Assembly: GCF_010093535.1 (NCBI RefSeq) | Contig: NW_022985190.1 | Span: forward strand, 808,947 to 872,946 | Reading direction: 5' to 3' | DNA length: 64,000 bases | Source of the DNA: Lindgomyces ingoldianus | Taxonomy: Eukaryota; Ascomycota; Dothideomycetes; Pleosporales; Lindgomycetaceae | Part shown: in pieces, positions 1-11,902 of the stretch | Layout: each line of letters opens with the position of its first letter | Numbering within the stretch: the stretch's first letter is position 1 | Made by a program: the position numbers and the translations under genes | Notes under the pieces: generated by a model | Databases searched by the model: none | What the model saw: the letters and a program-made list of their open reading frames with translations, nothing else | Told to the model about the DNA's origin: nothing

Positions 1-392
1 TTGTTTTTCCGATCCAAGTCCCTCGCGCACTAGCCCTATGCGCGACCAGCTTGCAACATGCTGCAATTTGCTGCAATTTGCTGCAACATACTGTTCGAGC
101 TTATTGCTCGTACTATGTAGCAGCTTTCGTCAAACGTTCCTCCTGTCTTGACAGTAGGTGCGCATATCTGACAGAGAGAAAGAGAAGAAGAAGGAACAGG
201 GTAGTGTTTCCTCTAGGCTCCTAGCGCGTTGCTAGCGCGCTAAGAAGCTCTTAGGTAAGCTTTTTAATCTTCTTATAGTTTAAGCATTTTATGTTTTTAC
301 ATATCTTATGTACTAAATCCCTGCTTAAACCTTATAGCATAGAAAGGTGTTTTTACTATTAATATTTAACTTTTTTTTATATAAAAGCTTTT
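1..392. other. AT-rich flank without a gene
   Basis: No coding region is visible. A short tandem motif (TTGCTGCAAT, about three units) lies near 50-92, followed by a purine-rich run near 172-200. From about 240 onward the sequence turns strongly AT/TpA-rich, as in the RIP-mutated DNA elsewhere in the window. Confidence 0.5.
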
Positions 393-569
393 TGTAGAGG
401 ATAAAATAGCCTAGCAGTAGCTGTTTAGAAGATTAGATAAAGTGACTCTGCTATCTAAGAGAGTTAAAGGCTCTTCTGATATACACCGAGCTTCGGAACA
501 TACTATCTCCAGATCCCAAGCCGCGCCCCAGGCTCCGAGTCCTAGCTAAGGCTCTTAGTGTACGCGACA
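393..569 (+). mobile_element. Solo LTR, family I copy 1
   Basis: This 177-bp block starts TGTAGAGGATAAAATAGCC and ends TACGCGACA, so it has the TG...CA termini of an LTR. It is flanked by the 5-bp direct repeat CTTTT (388-392 and 570-574). A second copy, 197 bp, lies at 50481-50677 with its own duplication, AAAGT. No internal retroelement region adjoins either copy, so both are solo LTRs left by LTR-LTR recombination. The strand is arbitrary because no internal sequence shows direction. Confidence 0.8.
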
Positions 570-709
570 CTTTTTTATATATCTTTAAAGTTAAAAAGCT
601 ACTTAAAGTGCTTAAATTACTATTTTAGTAAGTGCTTTATAAGTCTATCTGCTAGCATGTTGCTTATCTTAATATAGCGCACTTTAAAAGATTCTTTTAT
701 ATGCTTCTT

Positions 710-1065
710 GTAACGGCACAGGCAAGACAATAGGTCTAAATGCGGTGGGAATCCACTTAGAGGCATATAGGAGTGCGTGGGGACTTGGAACCTGGGAATG
801 CTATTAACACCTATAGGCCTTATACAAAAGGATATTAGAAAACTACTAAGCTAGCTACAGAGGCAAGGTGCAACTAAATACATAAGAGAATAGAGGTACA
901 GCAGAGGGCAGGGCAGAGTTAGAGCTAATATAGAGTCTCTTTAGATAGGTTTTAGGCAACCTAAGATAAAAATAATTTATAAAAATTAAGTTAAGATTAA
1001 AGCTAATATAAAGACCCTTTAGATAAGTTTTAAGCAACTTAAAATAATTTATAAAAATTATTACA
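710..1065 (-). repeat. LTR of family G element (3' LTR in element sense)
   Basis: Heavily RIP-like mutated copy of the LTR that is nearly pristine at 58759-59068. It contains an internal duplication of the segment ending in TTATAAAAATTA. Its ends are TGTAACGGC and TATTACA. Confidence 0.75.
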
Positions 1066-2483
1066 CTACCCTCTCTCTCTATAAACTAATAGTTCTTATT
1101 AGTAGTAATTATAGTATAAAGTTTTACTATTATGTTCTTTACATCTTTAAAACAAAACTAGTCTAATTTAGCTAAGTGTTCTTACTCTAAGTATTTTTTT
1201 ACACTACTAGTAGTGTTTTTTAATCCTAAACACTATATATATAGTTATTAATTATTAAAGTAGTAAGTGTAGATTATTAATTAAAAATAATTTAAATAAG
1301 ATAATAAAGCTTTTTTTATAAGTCTTTTTTTGTTAAAATTATATGCTATAAGATAGGCTACTATAGCTTTAAAAGAGTTTACCTAAGTATGTTTAAAACT
1401 ATAATTTAGTACTTATAAGCTAAAAGAAAGCTTCTTTTATAAGTAGAAAGACTAATTTAACTAAAATACTTTTTTTTAATAGCTGCACTAATAAATTACG
1501 CTTTAAATATAAAAAACACTTTTTTTTATTTTATTTTAAAAGTCTAAAATGCTTACTATGTCTTAGTTTTTTTTTTAACTAGTAATAAAATAAGCTTATA
1601 AGAGCTTTATTATATTCTTTACACTTTTAAACTAAAACTAGTCTAATTTAGCTAGGTATTCTAGCTGTAGATAATCCTTTATAATACTAGCTATGTGTCT
1701 CTATATTAATGCTATGTGTACACACTTACTTTAATAGTAATCTAAATTAATATTAAGTCTATTTATAATAAAGGCTTACTATTATTTAAATATAAGTTTT
1801 TTACTATTTATAAAGATTCTAATCTTAAGTGTGTGTTTAGTAAAGTAGATTTACTAAGTTTAAAAAGTGCCTAAAAAGTCTTTTACACTTAAAGTAGTAA
1901 GAGTAGTATAAAGTGTTATTAAAAGTAATTTAGTAGTTAGTAAAAGTTAACTTGTAGTTTTTAGCTAAATTAGCTACTTAAGCTATGCTTATAATTAAAT
2001 AATCTAATTATTAATAAATATACTACTAAAGGTTAACTTTAAATTAGGTAGAAGTATAGCTTTAGGTGCTATAAAAGTAGGTTTAGCTATTACTATAGAT
2101 TATTAATTAACTTTAAAGAGCTTACTTTAGCTAGAGCATATTTTAATTCTAGAATTAAAAGGTAGTTAGTTAGATATTAGTAGTTACTTTTAATTTTAAT
2201 AAGTTATTAGTAGTTTTTAAGTTTCTACTTTAGCATACTCTTTATAACTTTTCTAAAAGTAATTTTAATTATAAAAAAATAAAAAGTTTTAAACTTAAAG
2301 GCTTTAGTTAACTAAAGGTTAATAAAATTTAGTCTATAAACTAAATAGTTTAATATAATAGTGTATAAGTATTATAACTTAAACTAAATTATACACATTT
2401 TAAAGCTTAGACAAAGTTAAATAAATAATTAGTATAATATTATAATAAAGCTGTTACTAGTAAAAGTAAGTTTTTTAATATAA

Positions 2484-2845
2484 TGTAACACTATAAGCAA
2501 AATAATAGGTCTAAATACAGTAAGAATCTACTTAGAGGCATATAGAAGTGCGTGGGGACTTAGAACCTAGGAATGCTATTAACACCTATAGGCCTTGTAT
2601 AAAAGGATATTAGAAAACTACTAAGCTAGCTACAGAGGCAAGGTGCGACTAAATACATAAGAGAATAGAAGTATAGCAGAGGGCAGAGCAGAGTTAGGGC
2701 TAATACAGGGTCTCTTTAGATAGGTTCTAGGCAACCTAAGATAGAGACAATTTATAAGAATTAAGTTAGGGTTAGAGCTAATACAGAGACCCTTTGGATA
2801 GGTTCTAGGCGACCTGAGATGGAACGATTCATGAGAATCGTTACA
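2484..2845 (-). repeat. LTR of family G element (5' LTR in element sense)
   Basis: Second LTR of the element. Its element-internal side is strongly mutated, but the last 70 bases toward 2845 keep many CpG and CpA sites. It ends in the inverted pair AACGATTC / GAATCGTT. The mutation load thus falls off toward the element edge. Confidence 0.75.
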
Positions 2846-2935
2846 CTTCTAGCGTAGCTATATGTTCTAGATATTAATGTAGCATAGGTAGGTAGTTATT
2901 TAGGCGTTTTTCTCTACTACTAACTAGATTATCTG

Positions 2936-3061
2936 CTAGTTGTTATAGTAAATCTGCTAGTTGTTATAGTAAATCTTCTAGTTGTTATAGTAAATCTGCT
3001 AGTGGTTATAGTAAATCTACTAGTTGTTATAGTAAATCTGCTAGTTGTTATAGTAAATCTA
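2936..3061 (+). repeat. 21-bp tandem repeat, six units
   Basis: Six consecutive copies of a 21-bp unit reading CTAGTTGTTATAGTAAATCT plus one variable base. Units differ at one or two positions. No spacers separate them, so this is a minisatellite and not a CRISPR array. The surrounding 2846-3425 shows no gene. Confidence 0.9.
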
Positions 3062-3425
3062 CTATAGTACACCTAGCTTTAGAGAAAGCTTTTTAAAAAA
3101 GTATTTTAAAGCTAGTAATATTTTTATAATATGCACTAAAGTAAGTAGCTTAGCTTTTATTATAAATATAGTTACTCTTTGCTAAAAAGCTACTTTTTAT
3201 AAAATTAGTTTTTTTAAAAAGTAAGATAATATATTTATAAAATAATTATTTAGTCTTTATATAATTAGTAAAAGATGTGTTTTTACATATAATTATTTAC
3301 ACACCTTCTAGTGCTTTATACTATATACTTGTATACTTTATGTAGTATAGGTACACAATTGCCTTGTTTACTGCCTAGAAGTGCTACTTTTCTAGGTTTA
3401 TTAAGTAGTAAGAGAGCTAGAAAGC

Positions 3426-3688
3426 TGTAAACACTATATTAAAGCACACTATAATTATAGTGTAATATATTAAAACCTTTAGCTATTTATAAAAGCACTG
3501 TAAAGCAGAAAGCATAAATTATAAAAGAGAGTAAAGAATAGTATTAATAGACAAATCCTTAAAGAGACTTAGAGGTTTGTAAGAGAATATATATATATAC
3601 TAGAGCACGTGACATAACGTCATGTGCCTAAGGCTAGGCTAAGGGCTCTCTAGAGAGAGTCTAAGGCATGTTTAAGTTAACTATAACA
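3426..3688 (-). repeat. LTR-like repeat, family L, minus copy
   Basis: Reverse-complement relative of 19007-19192. It has TG...CA ends (TGTAAACAC ... TATAACA) and is longer than its partner because of an AT-rich palindromic insert near 3450-3490. No matching 5-bp duplication is seen. The next 143 bases (3689-3831) have no recognisable content. Confidence 0.55.
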
Positions 3689-3836
3689 CTATTTTAAATA
3701 AAATTATAATATTATTAGCTTACTAATAATTTTTTTTAATAAAAAAACCTAGTAATTAACTACTATATATAGAAAAACTATTTATATAAAAGTAGTATAT
3801 TTCTAAATACTTTATAGTACTTATAATGTAAAAAAC

Positions 3837-4199
3837 AGGGTATACACTTCGCAATTAAGAGGTGTATTAACTAACAAGGGCGTAACTGTGACATAGGAGT
3901 ACAATTAGTACCTGCCTAATTTCTAAGGCAATCCTCTGCTATCTAAAGAGGGCTTCTACAACTAGCTATATACTTCTTTAGAGAGCTAGGCACGGCAGCG
4001 CTAGTAGCGACAAATCTAGTATGCTGTAGGTCTAGTTTAAAGTATTACCTATCTAGGATGCCTAGCTTTTTAGGCGAGGTAGGTGTTGTCTAGGAAGTGC
4101 AGGGTTAACAGCACAGATTAGAAGTTGTCTAGGACTGCCTTGTGCAGTCTAGGCTAGTCTATGTTAGCTAAAGAAACACTTAAATAGCTAGTTATTATA
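3837..4199 (-). repeat. 3' LTR of the minus-strand gypsy element
   Basis: 363 bp, aligning along its length with 18223-18595. Shared stretches include GTGTATTAACTAA near the start and TTAGAAGTTGTCTAGGACTG near the end. Its terminal TTACA has become TTATA. Confidence 0.8.
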
Positions 4200-6949
4200 A
4201 AGCTTTATCTTTTTCTAAGGCGCAACTTTATACCTAAATCTAAGCCTTTTCTTAAAGTTTAAAAGTTATGTAATTTTATGTTACTTTAAATTTAATTTAA
4301 AAAGTTAAATAGTTTTTACTAAGCTAAATCTTTTATTACACTTACACTTTACTTTATGCTTTTAGTACATATTTTAGAGAGATTTTTTATAGAAGCTTTT
4401 AGGCCTTTCTAGGGGTTCCTAGGGTGTTCTAGGGCCCCCCTAGGCTAGAGGACCCTATATAACCCTCTTTCTGTCCTAAAGCGTTCTTATTTTAACTGCC
4501 TTTAAACTCTTTCTTAGCTAGCTACTTTTACTAGCTATTTTTTATTTAATTTTTAAAGCTTTTTATTTTTTTATCCTAATCTAGGCCTCTTTAGGCTCTG
4601 TAAGCTTTATTTTATATATTTTACTACTAATAATGTCTTTCCTAGCTAGTAAGTAGTTAAATAGAATTACTTTAGCTATAAATAAAGCTTTAGCTACTAT
4701 TAATCTTTGCTTAACTTACTTTAATAAAATTATAGGCAGGATTATAGTGTATAAGCTAGGTGTAATTCTACTATACTGTTTTTTTATTAAAGAGAATTAT
4801 AACATCTAGACTTATAATACTTATATTTATTAAAGCTTATTAAAGCTTATTAAAGCTTAAGCGCACTAATAACTTTTTAAAGTGTAATAGCTGCTACAAA
4901 AGTAGTAAAAACTACTATTAAGTAGGTTATTCTAAGGCTGTTTATAGCTATTTAAGAGTCTCTAAGGTGCTTCTTAGTTTTTTTTTACTAATTTTTAAGT
5001 TATAGTGCTTAAAAGACTATTACTTAGTAATTATAACTATTATAAGCACTATTTTTAGTAGTTTTTTTTAGCTTAAGACTTAAATTAACCTTAGTAATAC
5101 TTAAAAGTACTTACTAAACATTATTAAAAGTCTTTATAAGAAAGTTAATAAAGTTATTATTTATTTTAATAAGTTTATACTTTTTAGCTACTTTTTAGAC
5201 TTTTTTAAGTTTCTTTAAGAGTCTTTAGCGCTTTTTAAGAGTTTCTAGACTAATTTTTACTAAGCTTGTCTATAGTAAGATAGCTAGTAACACTCTAACC
5301 TTTTTTTATATTAGTAAGAAGGTGTTTAAGGACTTAAGTATTATTAGTTTTAGTAAGGTAAAAAAAAGTATTAGTAAAGTGTAAAAAAAAAAATAAGTAA
5401 TAATAACAGCTTAAAACTTTTTTTTAAGTCTCTAAGCACGTCTACACTATATATTCTCTAACCTATACTTATCTAGGCTCTTCTAAAGCAGTCTAACTTT
5501 ATTTAGAGCACTTAGCCTTTTACTGCTAATTTTAGTGTTTTTTAGGCTTAAGTCTACTTTTTTACTAAGAAATTTTATAAAAGTAAGTAAAGCATATAGA
5601 AAACTAACTTTACTTATAATTTTAACACTTTTAACTTTAAGTAAAACATTTTCTAAAAATAAAGTAAGTTATTTACTTTTATTTTTAGTTTTTTTAGTAT
5701 TTTTTTTTATATTAGTCTAGTAGATTTAGGGGTCTCTAGGCCTGTCTAGGCTTTTTAGAATAAGTTTTGCCTTTTCTAAGTTTTTACTTGCTATTTTTTT
5801 TTAGGATAGTTTAGTCTATTTTTGCATAGTAGTAGCTTCTCTAGGAATAGTTATAGCACTTTATACTCTTTCTATATTCTTTTTAGTAGTTTACTTTTTT
5901 TAAGTTTTTTTTAGTAAACTCTAAACTTTATAAAGCTTTTTTTATAAGTATTTAGGCTAGTCTAGAGGTAATCTAGACTAATTTAGTAGTATTTAAAAAT
6001 AGAGACAGTAAAAAACAAGCTAAGTTTCTAAAGTTTATAGTACTTAAAAGTTTTTTTTAAATATTTTAAGCTTTTATAAAGTTATTTAGTCTAAGTTTTT
6101 TTTTTAGTCTAGTTCTTTTTAGCCTAATTTAGCCTTCTTTTCTCTTTTTTTATTTTTCTTTATACTAGTAGTTCTACTTGTCTCTAGAATTTATTTATAG
6201 CCTTTTTAAATATGTTTTCTACTAGAAGTAGGTAGTTATTTTTCTTTCTAAACCTTTTCTAGTATACTCTATATAGCTATATTCCCTTATGCAGCTCTTA
6301 GTCTATAATGTAGTCTACATTCTATATATCTGTTTTTGCTTAAAGTATTACTACCTTAGCTAGAGGTTATTTATAAAGTAATAAGTAACTTAAAAGTGCT
6401 AGCTTAAAAAAGCTAATATAAAACACTAAGTAGATTTAAAAGCTAGCTAGTAAGTCTAAGTAGTAAAATTAAGTTTTATGTATAGTAAAAACTTTTTAAA
6501 AGCTTATATATTTATTATCTAGCTTCTTTTTTAGCTAAAAGGTAGTAATGTTTTTAGTGCTAAGGTATACTTAGTTCTCTACTAAGTATATTTTATATTT
6601 ATGTGTTTTATTATGCTATTACTTTTAGTACTTTTAGACTATTTTAAGGTGTTTAGCTAGCTTTTACTTAGTTTAGGCTAGTTTATTACTATCTTAGAGT
6701 GCTTATAAAGAAATACTAGCCTTTTTTACATATTTTAGCATGTCTGTAGACAGCAGATTCTTCCTGTTAACAGCCTAGAATAGTAATATCCTTATAAAGC
6801 TATAAATAGTGTTATTGTAGGCATATTCTATATTAAAAAAAATCTCTGCCTAGTTATTCTACTTATAGTTATAGTATATTTAGAGATACTGCTTTAATAT
6901 TTAGTTTTAGCGCTTAGTCTAGCTATTAGTTTATAAGTAAAAGGTAGTA

Positions 6950-7420
6950 AAAAAAAGTCTTTTTATTTCTAAGTAGGCTATAAATGTTTTTTAATAGGTA
7001 GATATAAATAAAGCCCTCTAGTCTATTATAATAAAAAAAAGAGGCTATAAAGTTTTAAAAATTTTTACTTAAAAGTCTTAGCTAAAGCTACTGCCTTTAA
7101 AGTGCCTCTACTAAAGATGTAGTAGGCTATTTTAAAGAAATAATTAACTATAACTAAAATACTATTATAGCTCCTTCTATTTAACTAGCTAGGTAGTAGC
7201 TCTATAATAAAATCTATAAAGATATCCTTCTAGATTCTAAAGAGGACTAGAAGGGGCTAGAGTTCCCTGTATAGAGCATGTTAAGGGGATTTCACGTGTT
7301 AGCAGGCCTAGCATGTGCTAAGGTAGTCTTTATTGTATTACTATATGCCTAGCTAATAAAAGTTTCTTTATACTTAATAAAGAGTTTTACTAAATTTAAA
7401 ATAGCTTACTAAAAAATAGT
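6950..7420 (-). pseudogene. Gypsy integrase core, degenerate
   Basis: The minus strand between about 7235 and 7130 translates to fragments such as DIFIDFIIELLPS and ILVIVNYFFKIAYYI. These correspond to the integrase motifs (W)KDISMDFIxGLPxS and ILVIVDRFSKMAYYI. The second catalytic Asp reads Asn, as expected from G-to-A change at TpG. Stops interrupt every frame. The region lies downstream of RT in the element's sense. It cannot encode a working integrase. Confidence 0.7.
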
Positions 7421-8379
7421 TATAGTAGGCTTAAAAGGCTTAAATTTTTACTTTTTTAGGTATATAAGTTTTTTTTATAAGTAAAAAGTCTTTTTTTTTA
7501 ACTACTTACTTAGTTTAGTTAGTCTTTTACATTTTTTTAGGCTTTTTTTACACCTTTAGTGTGTAAACTTTTTTTAAGCCTTTTTATATTTACTTTTATT
7601 AAAAAGCTCTTTAGGCTTTAGGTTATATTTACTATTTTAGTAGTACCTAAAGCTTCTATTCTAGCTGCTTAAGTAATAGCTGCTATTTTTTAGCTATTCT
7701 AGGCTCTTTTAGAGTAATCTTGCTCTATTTAGCTCTAGTTTACGCTGCAGATTATAAAGTGCCTACTTTTATAATTTTAAGCTGTTTTTATTATTACTCT
7801 CTTTACTTTTTTTATAATTAGGCTTTTTTAAGAGCTTGTTAGTAGAGTTAGTCTTACCTAGTTAATAATAAATTTAGAAGTTAAAAGTAGCTACTTACTC
7901 TACTTACTACGCTTACTTCTTAGTTAGGGTCTTAGTAGTTATAAACTTTTAGAGGTTAGTATAGTTTATTAAAAGTTTTATTATGTAGGCAGCTTTTTTT
8001 AGATAGTAGTGCTAGTGTTTAAAGCTTTTTACTATAGTAAGTAGTTTACTATTATAAGTGTTATAGTTACATTTTACTACTATTATTTTACATAAGAAAA
8101 AGGCTATAAAGTGCTACTAGTCCTTTTCTACTCTATCTAGCCTAGGCTAGCTTAGAATTCTTAAGATTACATATTCTAAGGTATTAGTTTTAACTTAGTA
8201 GTATAAGTTAAAATTGAAATGTACTAGTAGTAGTTTCCTAGTAAATTTACTTTTTAGTTTATTAAAAGTAGACACTACTTAAAGACTTAGCACTAAAAAA
8301 ATAAACTTTTTTTTATGTTACTAATAGCCTTTTTTAGCTAAACTTTAGAGTTTTTAGGTAAGCTAGTGTAAAAAAGTAG

Positions 8380-9030
8380 TAATTTATAAAAATTTTTTTA
8401 TAAAGTGTTAGTAGTAGTTAGTAAACTTTATAAAAAATCTAGATTTTCTTTATAGTTCTAGAGATTAGCTACTTCTAAATAGCTTTAACTTAGTCTTCTT
8501 TTATCTAAACCTTTTATAAAGTAATAATAAAGCCTAAGTACTTTACTTTATTTATGTAAAATTTTCATTTTAAGAGCTTAGTATATAGCTTATGCTAAAA
8601 AAGCTTAGATAGGACTAAGTAAATATGCTTTTTATACTTAACTTTATTTTAAAAGTAAATAAGTATATTATTTAAGTAAATAATATAACATATGTTAAGA
8701 AAGTTTAATAGTGTAAAGTTAATATAACTTTAAAAAACTGCTAAGGTGTTTATAAGTCTAAAAAGTATTATAGTGTATTTAAAATAGCTATAGTAGGTTT
8801 AAAAAGTAGTCTTCTACTTATCCCCCTTTTTAATTTAAATATAGTAGTAGGTGTTACGCAGGTCTAGTTTAAAGTAGATTTTAGTGTAGCTTAATTAATT
8901 TAAAGATTCTTTAATTAATAAAAAAAAGTGTTAGTTTTTTACTATAATAATGTTAAAGCCTTAGTAGTTTATATAAAGTTAAAGTGTCTTATCCTTTTTT
9001 TTATAAATAAAATAAGGGCCTTTACTTTTA
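8380..9030 (-). pseudogene. Gypsy reverse transcriptase, degenerate
   Basis: Read on the minus strand, the block begins with a motif like SKGPYFIYKKKDKTL (usual form SDGPYFIYKKKDKTLRL). It reaches the catalytic loop as YIIYLNNILIY at 8667-8678, where functional enzymes have YLDDI, so both catalytic Asp codons have become Asn. It ends with KFTNYYQHFIKKF, matching the FANYYRRFIKGF motif that follows RT in gypsy elements. Many stops interrupt it. Copia-1 inserted just upstream (9240) separates it from its gag/protease part. Confidence 0.8.
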
Positions 9031-9239
9031 ACATTAAGCAGCGTATTTATCTCTGTTCTAAGTTTATCTAGATATACTTTTATAAAACTTTTACCTTAGT
9101 AGTAAAAAGACTATAAAAGGGGCTATATAAAAGTTTTTTTATCTATTTAAGTTAATTATAAGCTTATGTAGGCTATAGTTAGGCAAAAAAAGTATTATAT
9201 TCTAAAAATGCTTTTTAAAACTCTTTAAAGTATGCTAAC

Positions 9240-9518
9240 TGTCTGTACGCAGCAGCAGCGTCGCGGCCTGGATACAAGCGATCGTGCACGAGCAGGATCA
9301 CATATCTATGTCACATAATGCTTGTGCGCAAACCTCTGTGCACAAACATCTAAATATCCCTTTTTTTTTTATACAGAGGAAAGACAAGAGTAATAGAACT
9401 AGAAACATGTTACTTTTACTTTACCTACCTTATATACTATGCACACTATACACTACTCTTACTTTTACTACTTAAGTGCTTATACTATAAGTAGCTAGCT
9501 ATTAGAGCTTATTTAACA
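9240..9518 (+). repeat. 5' LTR, copia family C (copia-1)
   Basis: 279 bp starting TGTCTGTACGCAGCAGCAGC and ending TTTAACA. It is the same LTR as those at 32460-32743, 41857-42136, 47944-48223 and 56526-56805. The sequence right after it, CTAATTAGTAGTTAATT, is also found after the other family C LTRs at the primer-binding position. Confidence 0.85.
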
Positions 9519-9680
9519 CTAATTAGTAGTTAATTTAATTAACTATAAAGTAGTAAAAGTAATAATAAAGTACTTATGCTTTATAAAGTACTTTATTTTA
9601 TTACTTATCTTTTAAGAAAAGTAATAACAGAGCACTTATGCCTTATAAAGTACTTTATTTAGTTACTTATTTTTTAGAAT

Positions 9681-9912
9681 AGTAGATTAATTCTTTACAT
9701 TATACAGTAAGCTTTGCTACTATATAAAGTAAGAAGAAGATAGTGTAAGATGTACACTAAAGCTATTAAAGCTATACAACCTAGTAGCTAGATAATAGTA
9801 GATTAATCCTTTACATTATATAGTAAGCTCTGCTACTATATAAAGTAAGAAGAAGATAGTGTAAGATGCACACTAAAGCTATTAAAGCTGTATAGCCTAG
9901 TAGCTAGACAAC
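9681..9912 (+). repeat. 116-bp tandem duplication in the copia leader
   Basis: The segment beginning AGTAGATTAATTCTTTACAT is followed 116 bp later by a near-identical copy. A shorter duplication (units beginning AAAGTAATAA) precedes it at about 9548-9670. Copia-3 carries the same two-unit arrangement on the minus strand (about 47540-47790), while copia-2 has one unit (32840-32960). It is therefore a family-level leader feature and not a local accident. Confidence 0.8.
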
Positions 9913-10128
9913 AGCAGTACTTATAAAATCTACTAGAAAAGTAATTAACTATACTATTATAATAAAATTCTACTAGCAACTAACAACTTTATGTAATAAT
10001 AAAAAAAATAAAAAAAATTTTTATTATATAAACAACTTATAAAAGATATAAAGATATTAAAAGTAACACTATAAAATAAAACTAGCCTAGAGTACTAGAA
10101 TAATAAAATTAATATATTAAAAGCTTTA

Positions 10129-11228
10129 ACATACTTTACAGGCAAGTTGCTTACACACCTAAGTTGCTTACTTTTGCTAAGACCTTACTAAACTACTCTT
10201 TCTATACTAATACATTCCCTACAACACTACTTAGACATGCTAAAAGAATATTAGATATAGCTTACACTCTAAGCTTTTAAATAAAACATAAAACTCTTAA
10301 AGAAATGTGCTACAGCTATATATAAAGTTTTATAAAAAATAATAAATAACTATAGCACTAGATAACTTTTATAAGCTAATTCTACAGCTAAATTATAAAG
10401 GCTAAGTAATAAAAAAAAGCAGGTAATTATTAAAACTATACTTAAGCTATATGCGTAAGAAATTTCCTTTTAAATAGCATTTATAACTAATATAGCTAAT
10501 TCTTTACACGCTAAGTATAATCTAGGCTATGTTTATATAAACTAGCCTAGTATATTTATAAAGTGTTATTTAAAGCTTAAAGTAAAGTTTTAAGTGTAAG
10601 TATAGTTAAAAAATATTTAGCTAATTATAAAGCTTATTTTACTAAAGTTATATATATTATTATCTTAGATACTATACTTAGCTTTAATATTCTTTATAAG
10701 GCTAAACCTGCTTTAAATTACTTTAGAACTTTTATAAAAAGCTTTTTTATAGTTATACTTACACTTAAACATTACTTTAAGCTTTAAATAACGCTTTATA
10801 AATGTACTAGGCTAGTTTATATAAACATAGCCTAGATTACGCTTAGCGCGCAAAAAATTAGCTATATTAGCTATAAATGCTATCTAAGAGGAAATTTCTT
10901 ACATATATAGCTTAAGTATAGTCTTAATAATTACCTACTTTTTTTTATTACTTAGCCTTTATAATTTAGCTATAAAATTAGCTTATAAAGGTTATCTAGC
11001 GCTATAGTTATTTATTATCTTTTATAGAACTTTACATATAGCTGTAGTTTATTTTTTTAAAAGTTTTATATCTTATTTAAAAGCTTAAAGTATAAGCTGT
11101 ATCTAACATTCTTTTAGCACATCTAAGTAGTGTTATAGGAAATGCATTAGTGTAAAAAGAGTAGTTTAGTAGAGTCTTAGTAAAAGTAAGTAACTTAGGT
11201 GTGTAAGCAACTTGCCTGTAAAGTACGT
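10129..11228 (-). mobile_element. Foldback (palindromic) Fot1/pogo-derived element, copy 1
   Basis: 1,100 bp flanked by TA on both sides, with ends ACGTAC/ACATACTTTACAGGC. The two ends are the start of long inverted arms (about 480 bp), each carrying the 5' end of a Fot1-like transposase gene. The motif read as LKLYARRFPP followed by ANIANSL is found in both arms in opposite directions. Relative to copies 2 and 3 this one is inserted in reverse. The same copia leader at about 47330 (copia-3) is uninterrupted and shows the original TA site. It cannot encode a transposase. Confidence 0.85.
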
Positions 11229-11902
11229 TAATAAGCTTATAAACTTAATTATATATAAGTTATATAATTACTAATCTACACATAATAACTTAAAAAAGTG
11301 CTACTTTTTTAAGTTTATATATAAAGAATTTTAAAGAATAGATACTATAAGACTTTTTAGTACTTAGCTGCGTGTTTAAAAAGAAGCTTATATAAGTACT
11401 AAAGAATAAAAGAATTACACTATAGCTAAGTAACAAAAGTACTTAAGCCTAAAAGCTATATAATATAGCATAAGAAAAGGTAATTACACTTAAAAAGCTT
11501 TATACATAACTTTTATTACTATATAAGGCTCTATATAGAAGTAAACTAAACATAATGCTGCTAATAACACTAAACATACTAGTATTACCTACTTTTATAC
11601 TTTAGCTAGCACTACACTAATTACTGTATAAACAATACATGCTACCCTACCTAACGCCTGCTCTACACCCTTAATTGTACATACTACTGCCTGCAGTAGT
11701 GTATACACTACTAATACTACCTATATAATTTATACTACACTATAACTTATATAAACTTCTACCTTAGAAAAAAACTGCTAAAGAAAAACTTTTAGTAGAT
11801 AAAATTATATAATTTTAAAAAGCATAAAAAAAATAATAACTATATAAGTTAACTATATAACATTTTTATAAATAAAATAAAATTTTTTATTAATTTATAT
11901 TA

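Larger units (their letters stand above)
710..2845 (-). mobile_element. Non-autonomous LTR element, family G
   Basis: Two direct repeats with TGTAAC...GTTACA ends (710-1065 and 2484-2845) bound about 1.4 kb. The pair is flanked by the target duplication CTTCT (705-709, 2846-2850), so it inserted as one unit. The interior is extremely AT-rich, with no ORF of note and no recognisable gag, protease, RT or integrase. It is therefore a non-coding passenger, or an element decayed past recognition. Minus orientation is inferred from the polypurine-like tract read on the minus strand just inside the 710-1065 LTR (complement of 1066-1080). Related solo LTRs lie at 16088-16394 and 58759-59068. Confidence 0.75.

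Noticed and set aside
855..1037. 60-codon minus-strand ORF
   Set aside because: It sits in a mutated family G LTR with an internal duplication; the translation only reflects the repeat.
2936..3061. Possible CRISPR array
   Set aside because: The 21-bp units are contiguous with no spacers, and the genome is eukaryotic.
5535..5720. 61-codon hydrophobic-looking ORF
   Set aside because: It runs opposite to the gypsy element in AT-rich DNA; Leu/Phe richness is a composition effect.
9284..9475. ORFs of 63-113 codons at 9284-9475, 24445-24786, 31894-32127, 32531-32758 and 41845-42054
   Set aside because: All lie within LTR sequence of copia family C or the chromovirus, in differing states of decay, with no conserved product.
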